Assembly: GCA_947243845.1 (NCBI GenBank)
Contig: CAMXIF010000009.1
Location: forward strand, 1-64,000
DNA: 64,000 nt
Source: an uncultured bacterium
Lineage (GTDB): Bacteria; Bacillota; Clostridia; Lachnospirales; Lachnospiraceae
Reading direction: 5' to 3'
Numbering within the stretch: the stretch's first letter is position 1; each line of letters opens with the position of its first letter. The position numbers and the translations under genes were made by a program. Below, in pieces: positions 7,413-17,286 of this stretch. The notes beneath the pieces are model-generated. The model ran no database searches and was not told the DNA's origin. It saw nothing but the letters and a program-made list of their open reading frames with translations.

Positions 7413-7524
7413 GCTCTGTGATCCTTTCTGATTTGATTTTCCTTCCAAACACTTTCCCCCGAAAACCTTCCCTCCTATTTTATCACAGATACCGCTTTGC
7501 GTCATTAATTTGCCATGCTATCCG

Positions 7525-8958
7525 TTATAAAAGTTCTTTCAACATTCTATTGATGGCGCCGGGATCCGCCTTTCCTTTCATGGCTTTCATGGTCTGTCCC
7601 ACCAGAAAACCGATCGCCTTCTCCTTGCCGCCTCTGTAATCCGCTACAGACTGGGGATTTGCCGCAATCACTTCCTCCACCGCTTTCTTAAGCGCCCCCT
7701 CATCGTTGACTGTCTTCAGGCCCTTCTCCTCCACATACTGCTCCGGATCCACATTTTCCTCAAACATCACTTCAAAGACCTCTTTGGCCACAGAACTGTT
7801 GATGGCCTTCGTATCCACAAGTCTGATCAGTGTGGCCAGATGTGCCGGGGAAAAGCGCAGATCCTGCGCATCCACTTCCCTTTCTTTCATCAAACGCAGG
7901 GTTTCTCCCATCAGCCAGTTAGACACCTTCTTAGGCTCCGCCCCCAGAGCGACTGCGGCCTCAAAAATATCCGCCATATGCTTGGACTGTGTGATGATAT
8001 CGATGTCATAATCCGGAATGTCAAACTCCGCTTTGTAGCGTTTCATCTTGTCGTCACGAAACTCCGGCTGTTTCTCTCGGATTTCGGCAAGCATCTCTTC
8101 ACTGACACTGATCGGCACCAAATCCGGATCCGGGAAATACCGATAATCCTGAGCATCTTCCTTACTGCGCATGGCATAAGACTCTCCGCTGGCATCATCC
8201 CATCTGCGGGTTTCCTGCACCACTTTTTCCCCGGACTCGATCAGATCGATCTGCCGATCAGCCTCGCCGGCAATGGCTCTGGAAATAGCCCGAAAAGAAT
8301 TTAAGTTCTTCATCTCTGTGCGCACGCCAAACGCCTCCGCCCCCAGTTCCCGGACAGACAGGTTCACATCCGCACGCATGGAGCCCTCCTGCAGTTTACA
8401 GTCTGACGCTCCCAGATACTGAATGATCAGACGCAGCTTTTCCAGATAAGCAATCACCTCTTGGGCGCTGCGCATATCCGGTTCGGACACAATCTCAATC
8501 AAAGGCACCCCGGAACGATTATAATCCACCAGGGAGCAGTCCTCCCACTCGTCATGGATCAATTTGCCCGCATCTTCCTCCATATGGATCTCATGGATTC
8601 CCACGGTCTTTATGCCACCTTCCTCGGTCTCGATTTCCACACCGCCGTTTTGACAGATTGGCAGATAGAGCTGGGAAATCTGATAGTTCTGCGGATTGTC
8701 CGGATAGAAATAATTCTTCCTGTCAAACTTTGCATATCTGGTGATATCACAGTTGGTGGCAAGCCCCACCGCGATGGCATATTCCAGTACCTGTTTATTT
8801 AGCACCGGCAAAGACCCCGGCATGCCCGTGCAGACCGGGCAAGTCTGGGTGTTGGGGCCAGCCCCAAACGCCGTGGAACAGCCGCAGAATATCTTGGTCT
8901 TTGTAGCCAGTTCCACATGCACTTCCAAGCCGATCACTGTCTCGTATTGTTTACTCAT
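7525..8958 (-). CDS. gatB: Aspartyl/glutamyl-tRNA(Asn/Gln) amidotransferase subunit B
   Basis: 477 residues starting MSKQYETVIGLEVHVEL, with GGAGGG seven bases before the ATG. GatB binds the misacylated tRNA and activates the Glu or Asp side chain with ATP. The GLEVHVEL start, the zinc site CGCST...CPVCTGMPG and the C-terminal YqeY-like tail (GKEKAIGFLVGQTMKAMKGKADP) are all present at normal length. It is the last gat gene of the aspS-gatC-gatA-gatB operon, 30 bp after gatA. Confidence 0.97.
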   Translation of the reverse strand: MSKQYETVIGLEVHVELATKTKIFCGCSTAFGAGPNTQTCPVCTGMPGSLPVLNKQVLEYAIAVGLATNCDITRYAKFDRKNYFYPDNPQNYQISQLYLPICQNGGVEIETEEGGIKTVGIHEIHMEEDAGKLIHDEWEDCSLVDYNRSGVPLIEIVSEPDMRSAQEVIAYLEKLRLIIQYLGASDCKLQEGSMRADVNLSVRELGAEAFGVRTEMKNLNSFRAISRAIAGEADRQIDLIESGEKVVQETRRWDDASGESYAMRSKEDAQDYRYFPDPDLVPISVSEEMLAEIREKQPEFRDDKMKRYKAEFDIPDYDIDIITQSKHMADIFEAAVALGAEPKKVSNWLMGETLRLMKEREVDAQDLRFSPAHLATLIRLVDTKAINSSVAKEVFEVMFEENVDPEQYVEEKGLKTVNDEGALKKAVEEVIAANPQSVADYRGGKEKAIGFLVGQTMKAMKGKADPGAINRMLKELL

Positions 8959-8988
8959 AACACCCTCCATAATCCCATTCTACAACAT

Positions 8989-10440
8989 CTATAAATCAGA
9001 AACGCGTGAGCTTATCTGCTCATAGGTGTAAGCCGCCTGAAGCAGTTTCTTCTCCTGGAAGCAGTCCCCAATCAGCTGCATCCCGATGGGCAGTCCTTTA
9101 CTGTCCTGTCCGCAGGGAACACTGATGCCCGGCAGTCCTGCCAGATTGACAGCGATGGTATAGATATCACCCAGATACATCTTGATCGGATCCGCCAGAC
9201 TCTCTCCCAACCTGGGCGCCGTGGTAGGCGCCACCGGTCCAAGAATCATATCGTATTTGGCAAACGCTTCATCAAAGGCTTTCTTGATCAGAGCCTTCAC
9301 CCGCAGCGCTTTTAGATAATAAGCGTCATAGTAGCCGGAACTTAGAACAAAAGAACCCAGCATAATACGGCGTTTCACTTCCTCACCGAATCCCTCGGAG
9401 CGAGATTTCTTATACATATGATGAAGCCCTGTATATTCTTCGGCACGGTAACCGTACTTGATGCCGTCAAAACGTTCCAAATTAGAGCTGGCTTCTGCCG
9501 CCGCAATCGTGTAATAAGCCGGAATGGCATATTCCACCAGACTTAAATCAAATCGCTCCACCACTGCACCCTGTTCCTCCAGCACTCTGGCTGCCTGCAG
9601 GATGGCCGTCTTTACTTCCTCGTCCAGGCCCTCGCCAAGATAATCGTTCGGAATACCGATCCGCATCCCCCTCACATCCTCCACCAGGGCTTTGGTAAAG
9701 TCTGTATCCTGCCTGACCAGTGAGGTGGAATCCTTGTCATCGTGGGAAGCAATGACCTCCAGAACGGTGGCGCAGTCCCGCACATCCTTTGTCAATGGTC
9801 CAATCTGATCCAGGGAAGAACCATAGGCGATCAGTCCATAGCGGGACACCGTGCCATAGGTCGGTTTCATGCCCACCGCACCGCAGTAGGATGCCGGCTG
9901 CCTGATGGAACCGCCGGTGTCGGAACCCAGGGCATAAAAGCACTCCCCTGCTGCCACCGCTGCCGCAGAACCACCGGAAGACCCGCCCGGCACATGCTCT
10001 ATATTGTGGGGATTTCTGGTCACCCCATAGGCAGATGTCTCCGTGGTGGAACCCATGGCAAACTCATCCATATTGGTCTTTCCCAGAATCACCGCACCGG
10101 CCTTTTGCAGATTTACAACTGCCTCAGCCGTATAGGCGGGCACAAAGTTATGCAAGATTCTGGAGGCGCAGGTAGTGAGAAGTCCTTCCGTGCACAAATT
10201 ATCCTTGATTGCCACCGGTACACCGGCCAAGGATCCTGTAAGCTCCCCTTTTTCAATCTTCTCCTGCACTTGTTTCGCCTGCTTTAAGGCGCCCTCTTTG
10301 TCAACTGTCACATAACAATTTAGTTCTTTGTCTTTATCGGCAATCCGCTCCAGCATGGCCTCTGTGGCCTCCACCGCCGTGGTCTTTCCCTCTCTGATTG
10401 CCTCCGCCAGTAAGACGGCTGTCATGTCTGTTATACGCAT
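8989..10440 (-). CDS. gatA: Amidotransferase subunit A (glutaminase)
   Basis: 483 residues. GatA is the amidase that releases ammonia from glutamine for transamidation of Asp-tRNA(Asn) or Glu-tRNA(Gln). The amidase-signature triad is visible: K79 (VPVAIKDN), S154 (PGGSSGGS) and nucleophile S178 (GSDTGGSIRQP). Length and order match the family. It is 21 bp after gatC and cotranscribed with it. Confidence 0.97.
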   Translation of the reverse strand: MRITDMTAVLLAEAIREGKTTAVEATEAMLERIADKDKELNCYVTVDKEGALKQAKQVQEKIEKGELTGSLAGVPVAIKDNLCTEGLLTTCASRILHNFVPAYTAEAVVNLQKAGAVILGKTNMDEFAMGSTTETSAYGVTRNPHNIEHVPGGSSGGSAAAVAAGECFYALGSDTGGSIRQPASYCGAVGMKPTYGTVSRYGLIAYGSSLDQIGPLTKDVRDCATVLEVIASHDDKDSTSLVRQDTDFTKALVEDVRGMRIGIPNDYLGEGLDEEVKTAILQAARVLEEQGAVVERFDLSLVEYAIPAYYTIAAAEASSNLERFDGIKYGYRAEEYTGLHHMYKKSRSEGFGEEVKRRIMLGSFVLSSGYYDAYYLKALRVKALIKKAFDEAFAKYDMILGPVAPTTAPRLGESLADPIKMYLGDIYTIAVNLAGLPGISVPCGQDSKGLPIGMQLIGDCFQEKKLLQAAYTYEQISSRVSDL

Positions 10441-10461
10441 GTTATTTCCTCCATATGAATC

Positions 10462-10755
10462 TCACTGGAATGTGCGCGGCACCATAAACATGCCGTCCTT
10501 CTTCTGGGGTGCATTGGAGAGCATCTGCTCCCTGGTATCCCCATTGGTCACCACATCCTCCCGGAACACATTTTGTATCGGGAACACATGGGACATTGGC
10601 TCCACTCCTGTGGTATCCAATCCGCCCAGCTTATCAATATAATCGAGCATCCGGCCCATATCCTTCTTAGCCTGTTCCTTCTCTTCCTCAGAAAGTTCCA
10701 GTTTCGCCAGGATTCCTACATATTCGATTGTCTCGTCACTGATTATATTTGCCAT
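10462..10755 (-). CDS. gatC: Amidotransferase subunit C
   Basis: 97 residues, the small subunit that holds GatA and GatB together. Typical features: [20 protein letters not shown] at the N-terminus, [26 protein letters not shown] in the middle, and a C-terminal [12 protein letters not shown]. It lies 24 bp after aspS. Confidence 0.95.
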   Translation of the reverse strand: MANIISDETIEYVGILAKLELSEEEKEQAKKDMGRMLDYIDKLGGLDTTGVEPMSHVFPIQNVFREDVVTNGDTREQMLSNAPQKKDGMFMVPRTFQ

Positions 10756-10779
10756 GTCTGACCTGTTCCTCCATCCTGC

Positions 10780-12531
10780 TTAACTTCTTATCTTAATATG
10801 CACTTCCCGCAGCTGCTGCTCGGTCACATCATTCGGCGCACCGCACATCAGATCCTGGGCAGAACCGCTCATAGGAAAGGCGATGACCTCCCGGATGTTT
10901 TCCTCATTGCGAAGCAGCATGATCATGCGGTCCACACCCGGCGCCATACCAGCGTGAGGCGGCGCCCCAAACTGAAAGGCATTGTATAGCGCTCCAAATT
11001 TATTTTTCAGGGTTTCTGCATCATAGCCGGCGATGACAAAGGCTTTCTCCATAATCTCCATATCGTGGTTACGCACCGCACCGGAAGATAATTCCACGCC
11101 GTTGCAGACAATATCATATTGGTAAGCCAGTACATCCAAAGGATCCTTTGTGGTAAGCGCTTCCAGCCCTCCCTGGGGCATGGAAAAGGGGTTATGGGTA
11201 AATCCGATCTGCTTCGTATCCGGATCCAGTTCAAACATCGGAAAATCATTGACATAGCAGAACCGGTAGGCATTCTTTTCCAGAAGATCCAGCTTCTGTC
11301 CCAGTTCCGTGCGAAGCTGTCCGGCATAATAAGCTGCCCGCTCCTCCCTGTCCGCGATAAAGAAAATGGTGTCTTTCGCTGCAAGGTCTGCAAGCGCCGC
11401 CAGTTCACCTTTCTTTTCCTCCGGTATAAACTTATCAATGGGTCCCCTGTAACTCATGTCTTCATCCACTTCCAGATATCCCAGACCGCCCATGCCCATG
11501 TCTGTGGCAAATTTCAGAAGCTTCTCATGAAATCCTTTGGACATTTCAGCATGTACCTTGATGGCACGCACTGTCCTTCCCAGAAAAGGCTTAAAGGTGC
11601 ATCCCTGGAAAAACTCTGTCAGATCGATAATCCGCAGAGGGTTTCTCAGATCCGGTTTATCTGTGCCAAATTGGAGCATGGCCTGCTTATAACTGATGAC
11701 CGGATAGGGGGCCTTCGTCACCACAAACCCTTCCGGCGCAAACTTTTCAAATGCAGCCGAGAGCACTTCCTCTCCCACGCTAAACACATCTTCCTGAGTG
11801 GCAAAACTCATCTCAAAATCCAGCTGATAAAACTCTCCCGGAGAACGATCCGCCCTGGCGTCCTCATCCCGGAAACAGGGGGCAATCTGGAAATATTTAT
11901 CAAATCCCGACACCATCAAAAGCTGTTTATACTGCTGCGGCGCCTGAGGAAGGGCATAGAACTTACCCTTATACTTCCGGGAAGGAACTATATAATCCCT
12001 GGCTCCCTCCGGAGAAGACGCACACAGGATAGGAGTCTGAATCTCCAGAAATCCCAGTTCCGTCATCTTCTGCCGCAGATATGCGATCACCTGGGAGCGG
12101 AAAATAATGTTGTCCTTCACTTTCTGGTTGCGCAGATCCAAATAACGGTATTTTAAGCGCACCTCCTCCCTGGTCTCCCTGGAAGTCATAATCTCAAATG
12201 GCAGCTGTCTGTATACTCTGCCCAGCACCTCCACCTGATGAGCCTCCAACTCGATGGTACCGGTGGGGATTCTGGGATTGTAGGTCTCCTCATCCCGTTT
12301 TTCGACCAGCCCTGCAATGGAAACGCTCATCTCCTTCGTCAATCCGTTCAACAAGGAAGTGTCCCGCATAACGACCTGCAGCACACCGTACATATCCCGC
12401 AGATCCACAAAGGATACGCCGCCGTGATCCCGGATGTTCTCCACCCAGCCCGCCACTCGCAGTTCCTTTCCAATATCGCTCTCGCTGATTTCCCGTAATG
12501 TTACGTCCCTGTAGATGTTTTTGGCTGTCAT
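10780..12531 (-). CDS. aspS: Aspartyl-tRNA synthetase
   Basis: 583 residues from MTAKNIYRDVTLREI; GGAGGG lies six bases before the ATG, and an upstream in-frame extension is rejected. It is a bacterial-type class II synthetase: an OB-fold anticodon domain (about 17-110), motif 2 (FRDEDARADRSPGEFYQLDFEM) and motif 3 near the end (GVDRMIMLL), with the bacterial GAD insertion between. It heads the operon with gatCAB and is preceded by a T-box leader with a GAC specifier. The linkage to GatCAB suggests, but does not prove, that it also charges tRNA(Asn). Confidence 0.96.
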   Translation of the reverse strand: MTAKNIYRDVTLREISESDIGKELRVAGWVENIRDHGGVSFVDLRDMYGVLQVVMRDTSLLNGLTKEMSVSIAGLVEKRDEETYNPRIPTGTIELEAHQVEVLGRVYRQLPFEIMTSRETREEVRLKYRYLDLRNQKVKDNIIFRSQVIAYLRQKMTELGFLEIQTPILCASSPEGARDYIVPSRKYKGKFYALPQAPQQYKQLLMVSGFDKYFQIAPCFRDEDARADRSPGEFYQLDFEMSFATQEDVFSVGEEVLSAAFEKFAPEGFVVTKAPYPVISYKQAMLQFGTDKPDLRNPLRIIDLTEFFQGCTFKPFLGRTVRAIKVHAEMSKGFHEKLLKFATDMGMGGLGYLEVDEDMSYRGPIDKFIPEEKKGELAALADLAAKDTIFFIADREERAAYYAGQLRTELGQKLDLLEKNAYRFCYVNDFPMFELDPDTKQIGFTHNPFSMPQGGLEALTTKDPLDVLAYQYDIVCNGVELSSGAVRNHDMEIMEKAFVIAGYDAETLKNKFGALYNAFQFGAPPHAGMAPGVDRMIMLLRNEENIREVIAFPMSGSAQDLMCGAPNDVTEQQLREVHIKIRS

Positions 12532-12548
12532 AATAGTCCCTCCTGCGT

Positions 12549-12561
12549 TCCGCTTCGCGGA
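12549..12561. repeat. Short copy of dispersed GCGAAGC hairpin
   Basis: TCCGCTTCGCGGA, the core of the dispersed hairpin, sits between the T-box terminator and the aspS start. Only the inner stem is conserved here. Confidence 0.5.
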
Positions 12562-12641
12562 CCTGGGTGACACGCAGAACTCTTACGTGAATCCATTCCG
12601 CAAACTCGGATTCTGATTTTGTGTTTTGTATCCCGGAACGT

Positions 12642-12675
12642 AAAAATCCCGGAATACATTGTCTGTATTCCGGGA
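12642..12675 (-). terminator. T-box leader terminator
   Basis: CCCGGAATACA and TGTATTCCGGG (12648-12658 and 12665-12675) form an 11-bp stem with a 6-nt loop, followed on the minus strand by a T-run (complement of 12642-12646). Its upstream arm competes with the antiterminator helix involving the T-box. Confidence 0.9.
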
Positions 12676-12722
12676 CGGATATGCTGTATCCGCGGTACCA
12701 CCCGCAATTGGCAAAAAGGTAA

Positions 12723-12769
12723 ACTCCTTCGGAGTTAGCCTTGCGAGATCCGCTCTGCGGCCTCGTAAT
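12723..12769. repeat. Dispersed hairpin repeat copy inside the T-box leader
   Basis: AACTCCTTCGGAGTT (12723-12737) is followed by a TTGCGAGATCC-type hairpin (12742-12769; loop variant TCT). The same two-hairpin order recurs at 55508-55570. Confidence 0.7.
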
Positions 12770-13110
12770 CTGCATCTGGATTCTCTTAAACCTTTGCAAA
12801 TTAACTTTTGCCCACTCTTTCACTTAACGCGTGTCACGTACTGCCCTACTGAATTCAGGCAGTCTGCTCCGGAGTGTTCCCGCTCCTTATTCCCCACAAA
12901 CAGCGCTCTCAGTCGGTGACGCCGTATTCCTGTCGTGTTCGCTAAGGCGAGTCTCCTTCATAGCATTTGGTTTTTATATCTCAATGCCGTTAGGATACAC
13001 AGCATTGTTTTGTTGTATACATGTATAACATAATTCTTTTTAAAATACAAGCGCTATTTTCCAGAACGCAGATATTGTATCTGAAAAAATACAATCCAGC
13101 CTTCTTACTT

Positions 13111-14325
13111 TTACAATTTTTTGATTCTGTCCACAGCCTCCACCGTGTTCTCATAACTGCCAAAAGCCGTCAACCTGAAATACGTCTCACCGCTGGGGCC
13201 GAATCCCGATCCCGGAGTACCCACCACATTGGCCTTTTCCAGAAGATAATCGAAGAACTCCCAGCTTGTCATCCCATCCGGCGCTTTCAGCCAGATATAA
13301 GGTGCGTTGACACCACCGGATACCCTATAGCCCGCACTCTTTAAACCGTCCAGGATATAGGCAGCATTTTTCATATAATAGGCAACCAGTTCTTTGGTCT
13401 CTCTCTTGCCCGCTTCGCTGTAGACCGCCTCGCCGGCCCTCTGAATGATGTAAGGCGCACCATTATACTTCGTTCCATGTCTTCTCGCCCAAAGCGCATG
13501 CAGGGAAACATCCCCCACCTTCAACTCCCTGGGTACCACCGCAAAGCCTAGACGCACACCAGTAAAGCCCGCATTCTTGGAGAAAGACCGCAGTTCGATG
13601 GCACAGGTTCTGGCGCCCTCGCACTCATAAATGGTATGCGGTACATCCGCCTCAGAAATGTATGCCTCGTAAGCCGCATCATAAATGATCACGGAACCAT
13701 TTTTATTCGCGTAGTCCACCCACTCCTGCAATTGTGCTTTGGTGATGGTGGAACCGGTAGGATTATTGGGGAAGCACAGATAAATCAAATCCGGCACTTT
13801 CTTGGGCAGCTGCGGCACAAAGCCGTTCTCCTCCGTACAGGGCATGTAGATCACATCACTCCAATTGCCGGTGGTCTCATCATAGGTTCCCGTCCGCCCC
13901 GCCATCACGTTGGTGTCCACATACACCGGATACACCGGATCGCAGACTGCAATCTTATTGTCCAGGGCAAAGATTTCCTGAATATTACCGGAATCACATT
14001 TGGCGCCATCGGAGATAAATATCTCATCCGCCGCAATCTGGCAGCCTCTCGCCTTATAATCGTTGTCCGCAATCGCCGTCCGCAAAAACTCATATCCCAG
14101 ATCCGGCGCATAACCGCGGAATGTCTTCGCATCCGCCATCTCATCCACAGCGCTGTGGAGCGCCTTGATCACCGCCGGGGAAAGAGGCTGCGTCACATCT
14201 CCGATACCCAGTCTGATAAGTTTCTTATCCGGGTTTGCCTCCGTATAAGCGTTCACTTTCTTTCCAATCGTGGAAAAAAGATAACTGCCGGGCAATTTCA
14301 GATAGTTGTCATTCACTTTAACCAT
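13111..14325 (-). CDS. dapL: LL-diaminopimelate aminotransferase
   Basis: 404 residues from [31 protein letters not shown] precedes the ATG, and the longer in-frame start is less likely. The enzyme converts tetrahydrodipicolinate directly to LL-diaminopimelate with glutamate, bypassing the acyl routes. The fold-type I PLP signature is present: the lysine in [15 protein letters not shown], the Asp of [11 protein letters not shown] and the C-terminal [11 protein letters not shown]. It lies 23 bp after dapF, whose product acts next in the pathway to meso-DAP and lysine. Confidence 0.96.
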   Translation of the reverse strand: MVKVNDNYLKLPGSYLFSTIGKKVNAYTEANPDKKLIRLGIGDVTQPLSPAVIKALHSAVDEMADAKTFRGYAPDLGYEFLRTAIADNDYKARGCQIAADEIFISDGAKCDSGNIQEIFALDNKIAVCDPVYPVYVDTNVMAGRTGTYDETTGNWSDVIYMPCTEENGFVPQLPKKVPDLIYLCFPNNPTGSTITKAQLQEWVDYANKNGSVIIYDAAYEAYISEADVPHTIYECEGARTCAIELRSFSKNAGFTGVRLGFAVVPRELKVGDVSLHALWARRHGTKYNGAPYIIQRAGEAVYSEAGKRETKELVAYYMKNAAYILDGLKSAGYRVSGGVNAPYIWLKAPDGMTSWEFFDYLLEKANVVGTPGSGFGPSGETYFRLTAFGSYENTVEAVDRIKKL

Positions 14326-14348
14326 GGTGTTTTCCTCTCTCTTTTCAA

Positions 14349-15194
14349 TCATAAAAATTCGCACATATCGCCGTCAAAAACCGTGGCCGCAGGTCCCGTC
14401 ATATAGACCAGATCTGCCTCCCGATCCCAGGTAATTGTAAGTTCGCCTCCTAACAGTTTAACAGTAACCGTCTCGTCCGTCAAACCATTTAAAATACACG
14501 CCACCACCGTAGCACATGCCCCGGTGCCGCAGGCCAGTGTCTCACCCGTGCCCCGCTCCCACACCCGCATGAGAACCGTCTGTCTGTCTATCACTTCCAC
14601 AAACTCCGTGTTCGTCCTTCTGGGAAATCTCTCATGCTTCTCAAAAAAGGGGCCAATCTTCTCAATATCCAGTTCCCTGACACCATCCATGAACACAACC
14701 GCGTGCGGGTTTCCCATTGACACACATGTCATTTTATAATCCTGTCCCTGCACACAGATGGTTTCATCCACTGCCTGTTCACTCTCACAGACAACCGGCA
14801 CCAATTCCGCTCTAAGTTCCGGAGCCCCCATATTGACGCGTACCGTATCTACCTTACCGTCTTTTATGAAAAGCTGCAAATACTTTATCTTGCCACAGCT
14901 TATGACACTTATGTCAGTTTTGTCAGTCAGCCCTTTATCATACACGTATTTCGCCACACAGCGGATACCATTGCCGCACATCTCTGCCCTGCTGCCATCC
15001 GCATTATACATCTCCATCTCAAAATCCGCTTCCTCAGAAGGATTGATAAAGATCACCCCATCGCCGCCCACACCGAAATGCCTGTCGCTGGCACGGCGCA
15101 CAAATTCCGCCTTCTCCTCCTGCGCAATTCTCTCCTTCGCGCCGTCAATATAAATATAATCATTTCCACAGCCATGCATTTTCGTAAATTTCAT
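14349..15194 (-). CDS. dapF: Diaminopimelate epimerase
   Basis: 281 residues. It interconverts LL- and meso-diaminopimelate, supplying cell wall and lysine synthesis. Both catalytic cysteines are visible, C73 (EMCGNGIRC) and C222 (LACGTGACA), with the [12 protein letters not shown] start typical of the family. It is upstream of and cotranscribed with dapL. Two copies of the TGACA-N4-TGTCA palindrome fall in this gene (14718-14731 and 14903-14916). Confidence 0.97.
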   Translation of the reverse strand: MKFTKMHGCGNDYIYIDGAKERIAQEEKAEFVRRASDRHFGVGGDGVIFINPSEEADFEMEMYNADGSRAEMCGNGIRCVAKYVYDKGLTDKTDISVISCGKIKYLQLFIKDGKVDTVRVNMGAPELRAELVPVVCESEQAVDETICVQGQDYKMTCVSMGNPHAVVFMDGVRELDIEKIGPFFEKHERFPRRTNTEFVEVIDRQTVLMRVWERGTGETLACGTGACATVVACILNGLTDETVTVKLLGGELTITWDREADLVYMTGPAATVFDGDMCEFL

Positions 15195-15352
15195 TCCGCA
15201 GCCCTTCCTTTCTCTTACACCATAGATAAATTTCCGGCCAGATTATTATCCGCCCTCCAGCGCCTCGCCGCCTCTACAATCAGTATATCGTATCTATCCC
15301 ACAGAAAAAGCATAATATCTGCACATAACTGTGCAAAACCTGCTTCCCTTCA

Positions 15353-15907
15353 TTATCCTCGCATCATCACAAGCACCATCTGGGCTGTCTCCACCATATT
15401 CGTGCCGCTGTCCATGCTGCATTTCTGAAGATACCGATAGGCTTCCTCCTCATCCATATGATTGCGGTTCATCAAAAGTTCTTTTGCCTCCCTGATCAGT
15501 TCTTCTTCCTCAGGGCTTCTCTCCCTGGGCTTTAACCTGGCCCGGCGGCGTCTGCGCATGGCAGCCTGACTCATCATATCTACCGTATTGATCAGATCAT
15601 GCACCTTTAACGGCATGGCCAGACAGACAATGTCATTGCCAATACAGTCATTTAATATCCCTCTGGACGCTAACAACAGCATCTCGAAACCGTTGGGGAG
15701 GCAGTCGTGTAATTCGGAATACATCATATCGGGCAGTCTGTAACCACAAATGACAATCCCGTCATTTAATTCATCTATCTTGCTAAGTACCTGGGAACCG
15801 GTGGTGCATACTGCGTTTACCTGAAAACCGTTCTTCATAAGCAGGCCCCGGATGCCTTTGACATCTTCCGGCTTTGACAAAGCCACTATGATATTGATCA
15901 CACGCAC
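15353..15907 (-). CDS. ANTAR-domain response regulator-like antiterminator
   Basis: 184 residues. The N-terminal half is a receiver-like domain (VNIIVALSKPEDVKGIRGLLMKNG) lacking a clear acidic phosphorylation pocket: the usual Asp is replaced around GIVICGYRLPD. The C-terminal part, PEEEELIREAKELLMNRNHMDEEEAYRYLQKCSMD, is a typical ANTAR RNA-binding three-helix domain. Such proteins bind paired hexaloop hairpins and prevent termination, often for nitrogen genes. It lies 44 bp after glnA on the same strand, so nitrogen control is likely. Confidence 0.85.
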   Translation of the reverse strand: MRVINIIVALSKPEDVKGIRGLLMKNGFQVNAVCTTGSQVLSKIDELNDGIVICGYRLPDMMYSELHDCLPNGFEMLLLASRGILNDCIGNDIVCLAMPLKVHDLINTVDMMSQAAMRRRRRARLKPRERSPEEEELIREAKELLMNRNHMDEEEAYRYLQKCSMDSGTNMVETAQMVLVMMRG

Positions 15908-15951
15908 ACCTCCCCTCTTACGTACTCAGGCATCAACAACGCTGTGTAAAC

Positions 15952-17286
15952 TTAATATTTATTCAGATACTCACTAATCTCCCAATCCGTCACCTGACAG
16001 CGGTAACGGTTCCACTCCTCCTTTTTCGCCGCAATATATTTATCAAAAACATGTGCACCCAGCGTTTCCTTAACAAAATCATCCTTTTCCATATATTGGA
16101 TTGCCTCGATCAGCGTCCCCGGAATCTCCTCGATGCCTCTCTCCCGCCGTTCCTGCACACTCATGCCAAACACATCCCGATCCACACTCTCCGGAGGCAG
16201 AATCCTGTTCTTTATCCCATCCAAACCTGCCCGCAGACATACCGCCAGCACCAGATAAGGATTCGCGGAAGGATCGGGGCAGCGCAGTTCCAGTCTGGCT
16301 CCCGTACTGCGAGCTGCCGGAATCCGGATCAGAGGACTCCTGTTGGTAGCGCTCCAGGTAATATAGGCAGGCGCCTCATAGCCTGCCACCAATCTTTTAT
16401 AAGAATTGACCAGCGGATTCGTGATCGCTGCCATAGCCTTCATATGCTTCATAATCCCGCCAATAAAATAATATGCCTCCGGACTCAATCCCAGTTTATC
16501 CTTTTCATCCGCAAAAATGTTCCTGCCCTCCTTGGACAGCGACATATTAATATGCATACCCGACCCATTCATTCCGTATCTGGGTTTGGGCATAAAAGTG
16601 GCATGCAGTCCATGTCTGCGGGCAATGGTCTTAACCGCCAGCTTAAAGGTCATGATATTGTCAGCCGTGGCCAGCGCTTCATCATAGCGGAAATTAATCT
16701 CATGCTGGGCCGGCGCCACATCATGATGGGAAGCCTCCACCACAAAACCCATATCTTCCAGGGTAAGCACCATATCCCGCCTTGCATTTTCCCCAAAGTC
16801 CACAGGGCCTACATCAAAATATCCTGCCTGCTCATGCGTGATGGTCGTGGGCATTCCATTGTCATCCAGATGAAACAGGAAAAACTCACACTCCGCCCCC
16901 GCCTGAAAGGTATAACCCAAATCGGCCGCCTCCTTAATCGCCTTTTTCAGGATATAACGGGGATCTCCCTCGAAAGGCACGCCGTCCGGTCGATGTACGT
17001 CACAGATCAGGCGCGCCACCTTTCCCTGTTGGGGCCGCCAGGGAAATACTTCCAGGGTTGTGTAATCCGGATGCAGATACATATCTGACTCCTCTATCCT
17101 GGCAAACCCCTCTATCGCATAACCATCAAACATGCACTCATTGTCAAGAGCCTTTTCCAGCTGACTGACTGTAACTGCCACATTTTTCAAGTTGCCAAAG
17201 ATATCCGTAAACTGCAGCCTGATAAATTCCACGTCCTCTTCTTCTGCCAGCCGCATAATATCTTCCTTGCTGTAATTTTTTCTCAT
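15952..17286 (-). CDS. glnA: Glutamine synthetase type I
   Basis: 444 residues, the normal length of GSI-alpha of Firmicutes. It makes glutamine from glutamate, ammonia and ATP. Family motifs include FTDIFGNLKNVAV, ECEFFLFHLDDNG, the HHDVAPAQHEINF metal/ATP region, KPRYGMNGSGMHINMSL and NPYLVLAVCLRAGLDGI. No adenylylation loop typical of GSI-beta is evident. Its leader begins at a TTGACA-TATGAT promoter (17446-17475) and has hairpins before the start. The following ANTAR gene probably regulates it. Confidence 0.96.
   Translation of the reverse strand: MRKNYSKEDIMRLAEEEDVEFIRLQFTDIFGNLKNVAVTVSQLEKALDNECMFDGYAIEGFARIEESDMYLHPDYTTLEVFPWRPQQGKVARLICDVHRPDGVPFEGDPRYILKKAIKEAADLGYTFQAGAECEFFLFHLDDNGMPTTITHEQAGYFDVGPVDFGENARRDMVLTLEDMGFVVEASHHDVAPAQHEINFRYDEALATADNIMTFKLAVKTIARRHGLHATFMPKPRYGMNGSGMHINMSLSKEGRNIFADEKDKLGLSPEAYYFIGGIMKHMKAMAAITNPLVNSYKRLVAGYEAPAYITWSATNRSPLIRIPAARSTGARLELRCPDPSANPYLVLAVCLRAGLDGIKNRILPPESVDRDVFGMSVQERRERGIEEIPGTLIEAIQYMEKDDFVKETLGAHVFDKYIAAKKEEWNRYRCQVTDWEISEYLNKY

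Larger units (their letters stand above)
12532..13027 (-). promoter_or_regulatory. T-box leader of the aspS-gatCAB operon (Asp type)
   Basis: On the minus strand a promoter TTGTAT (complement of 13045-13050), 17 bp, TATACA (complement of 13022-13027) is followed by a long leader. The conserved T-box GGGTGGTACCGCGG is at 12691-12704, followed by the terminator at 12642-12675. A GAC triplet followed by A at 12833-12835, in the GTGACACG context on the 3' side of Stem I, fits an Asp specifier. Uncharged tRNA(Asp) would pair with the T-box and prevent termination. A copy of the dispersed hairpin repeat sits between Stem I and the T-box (12723-12769). Confidence 0.9.
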
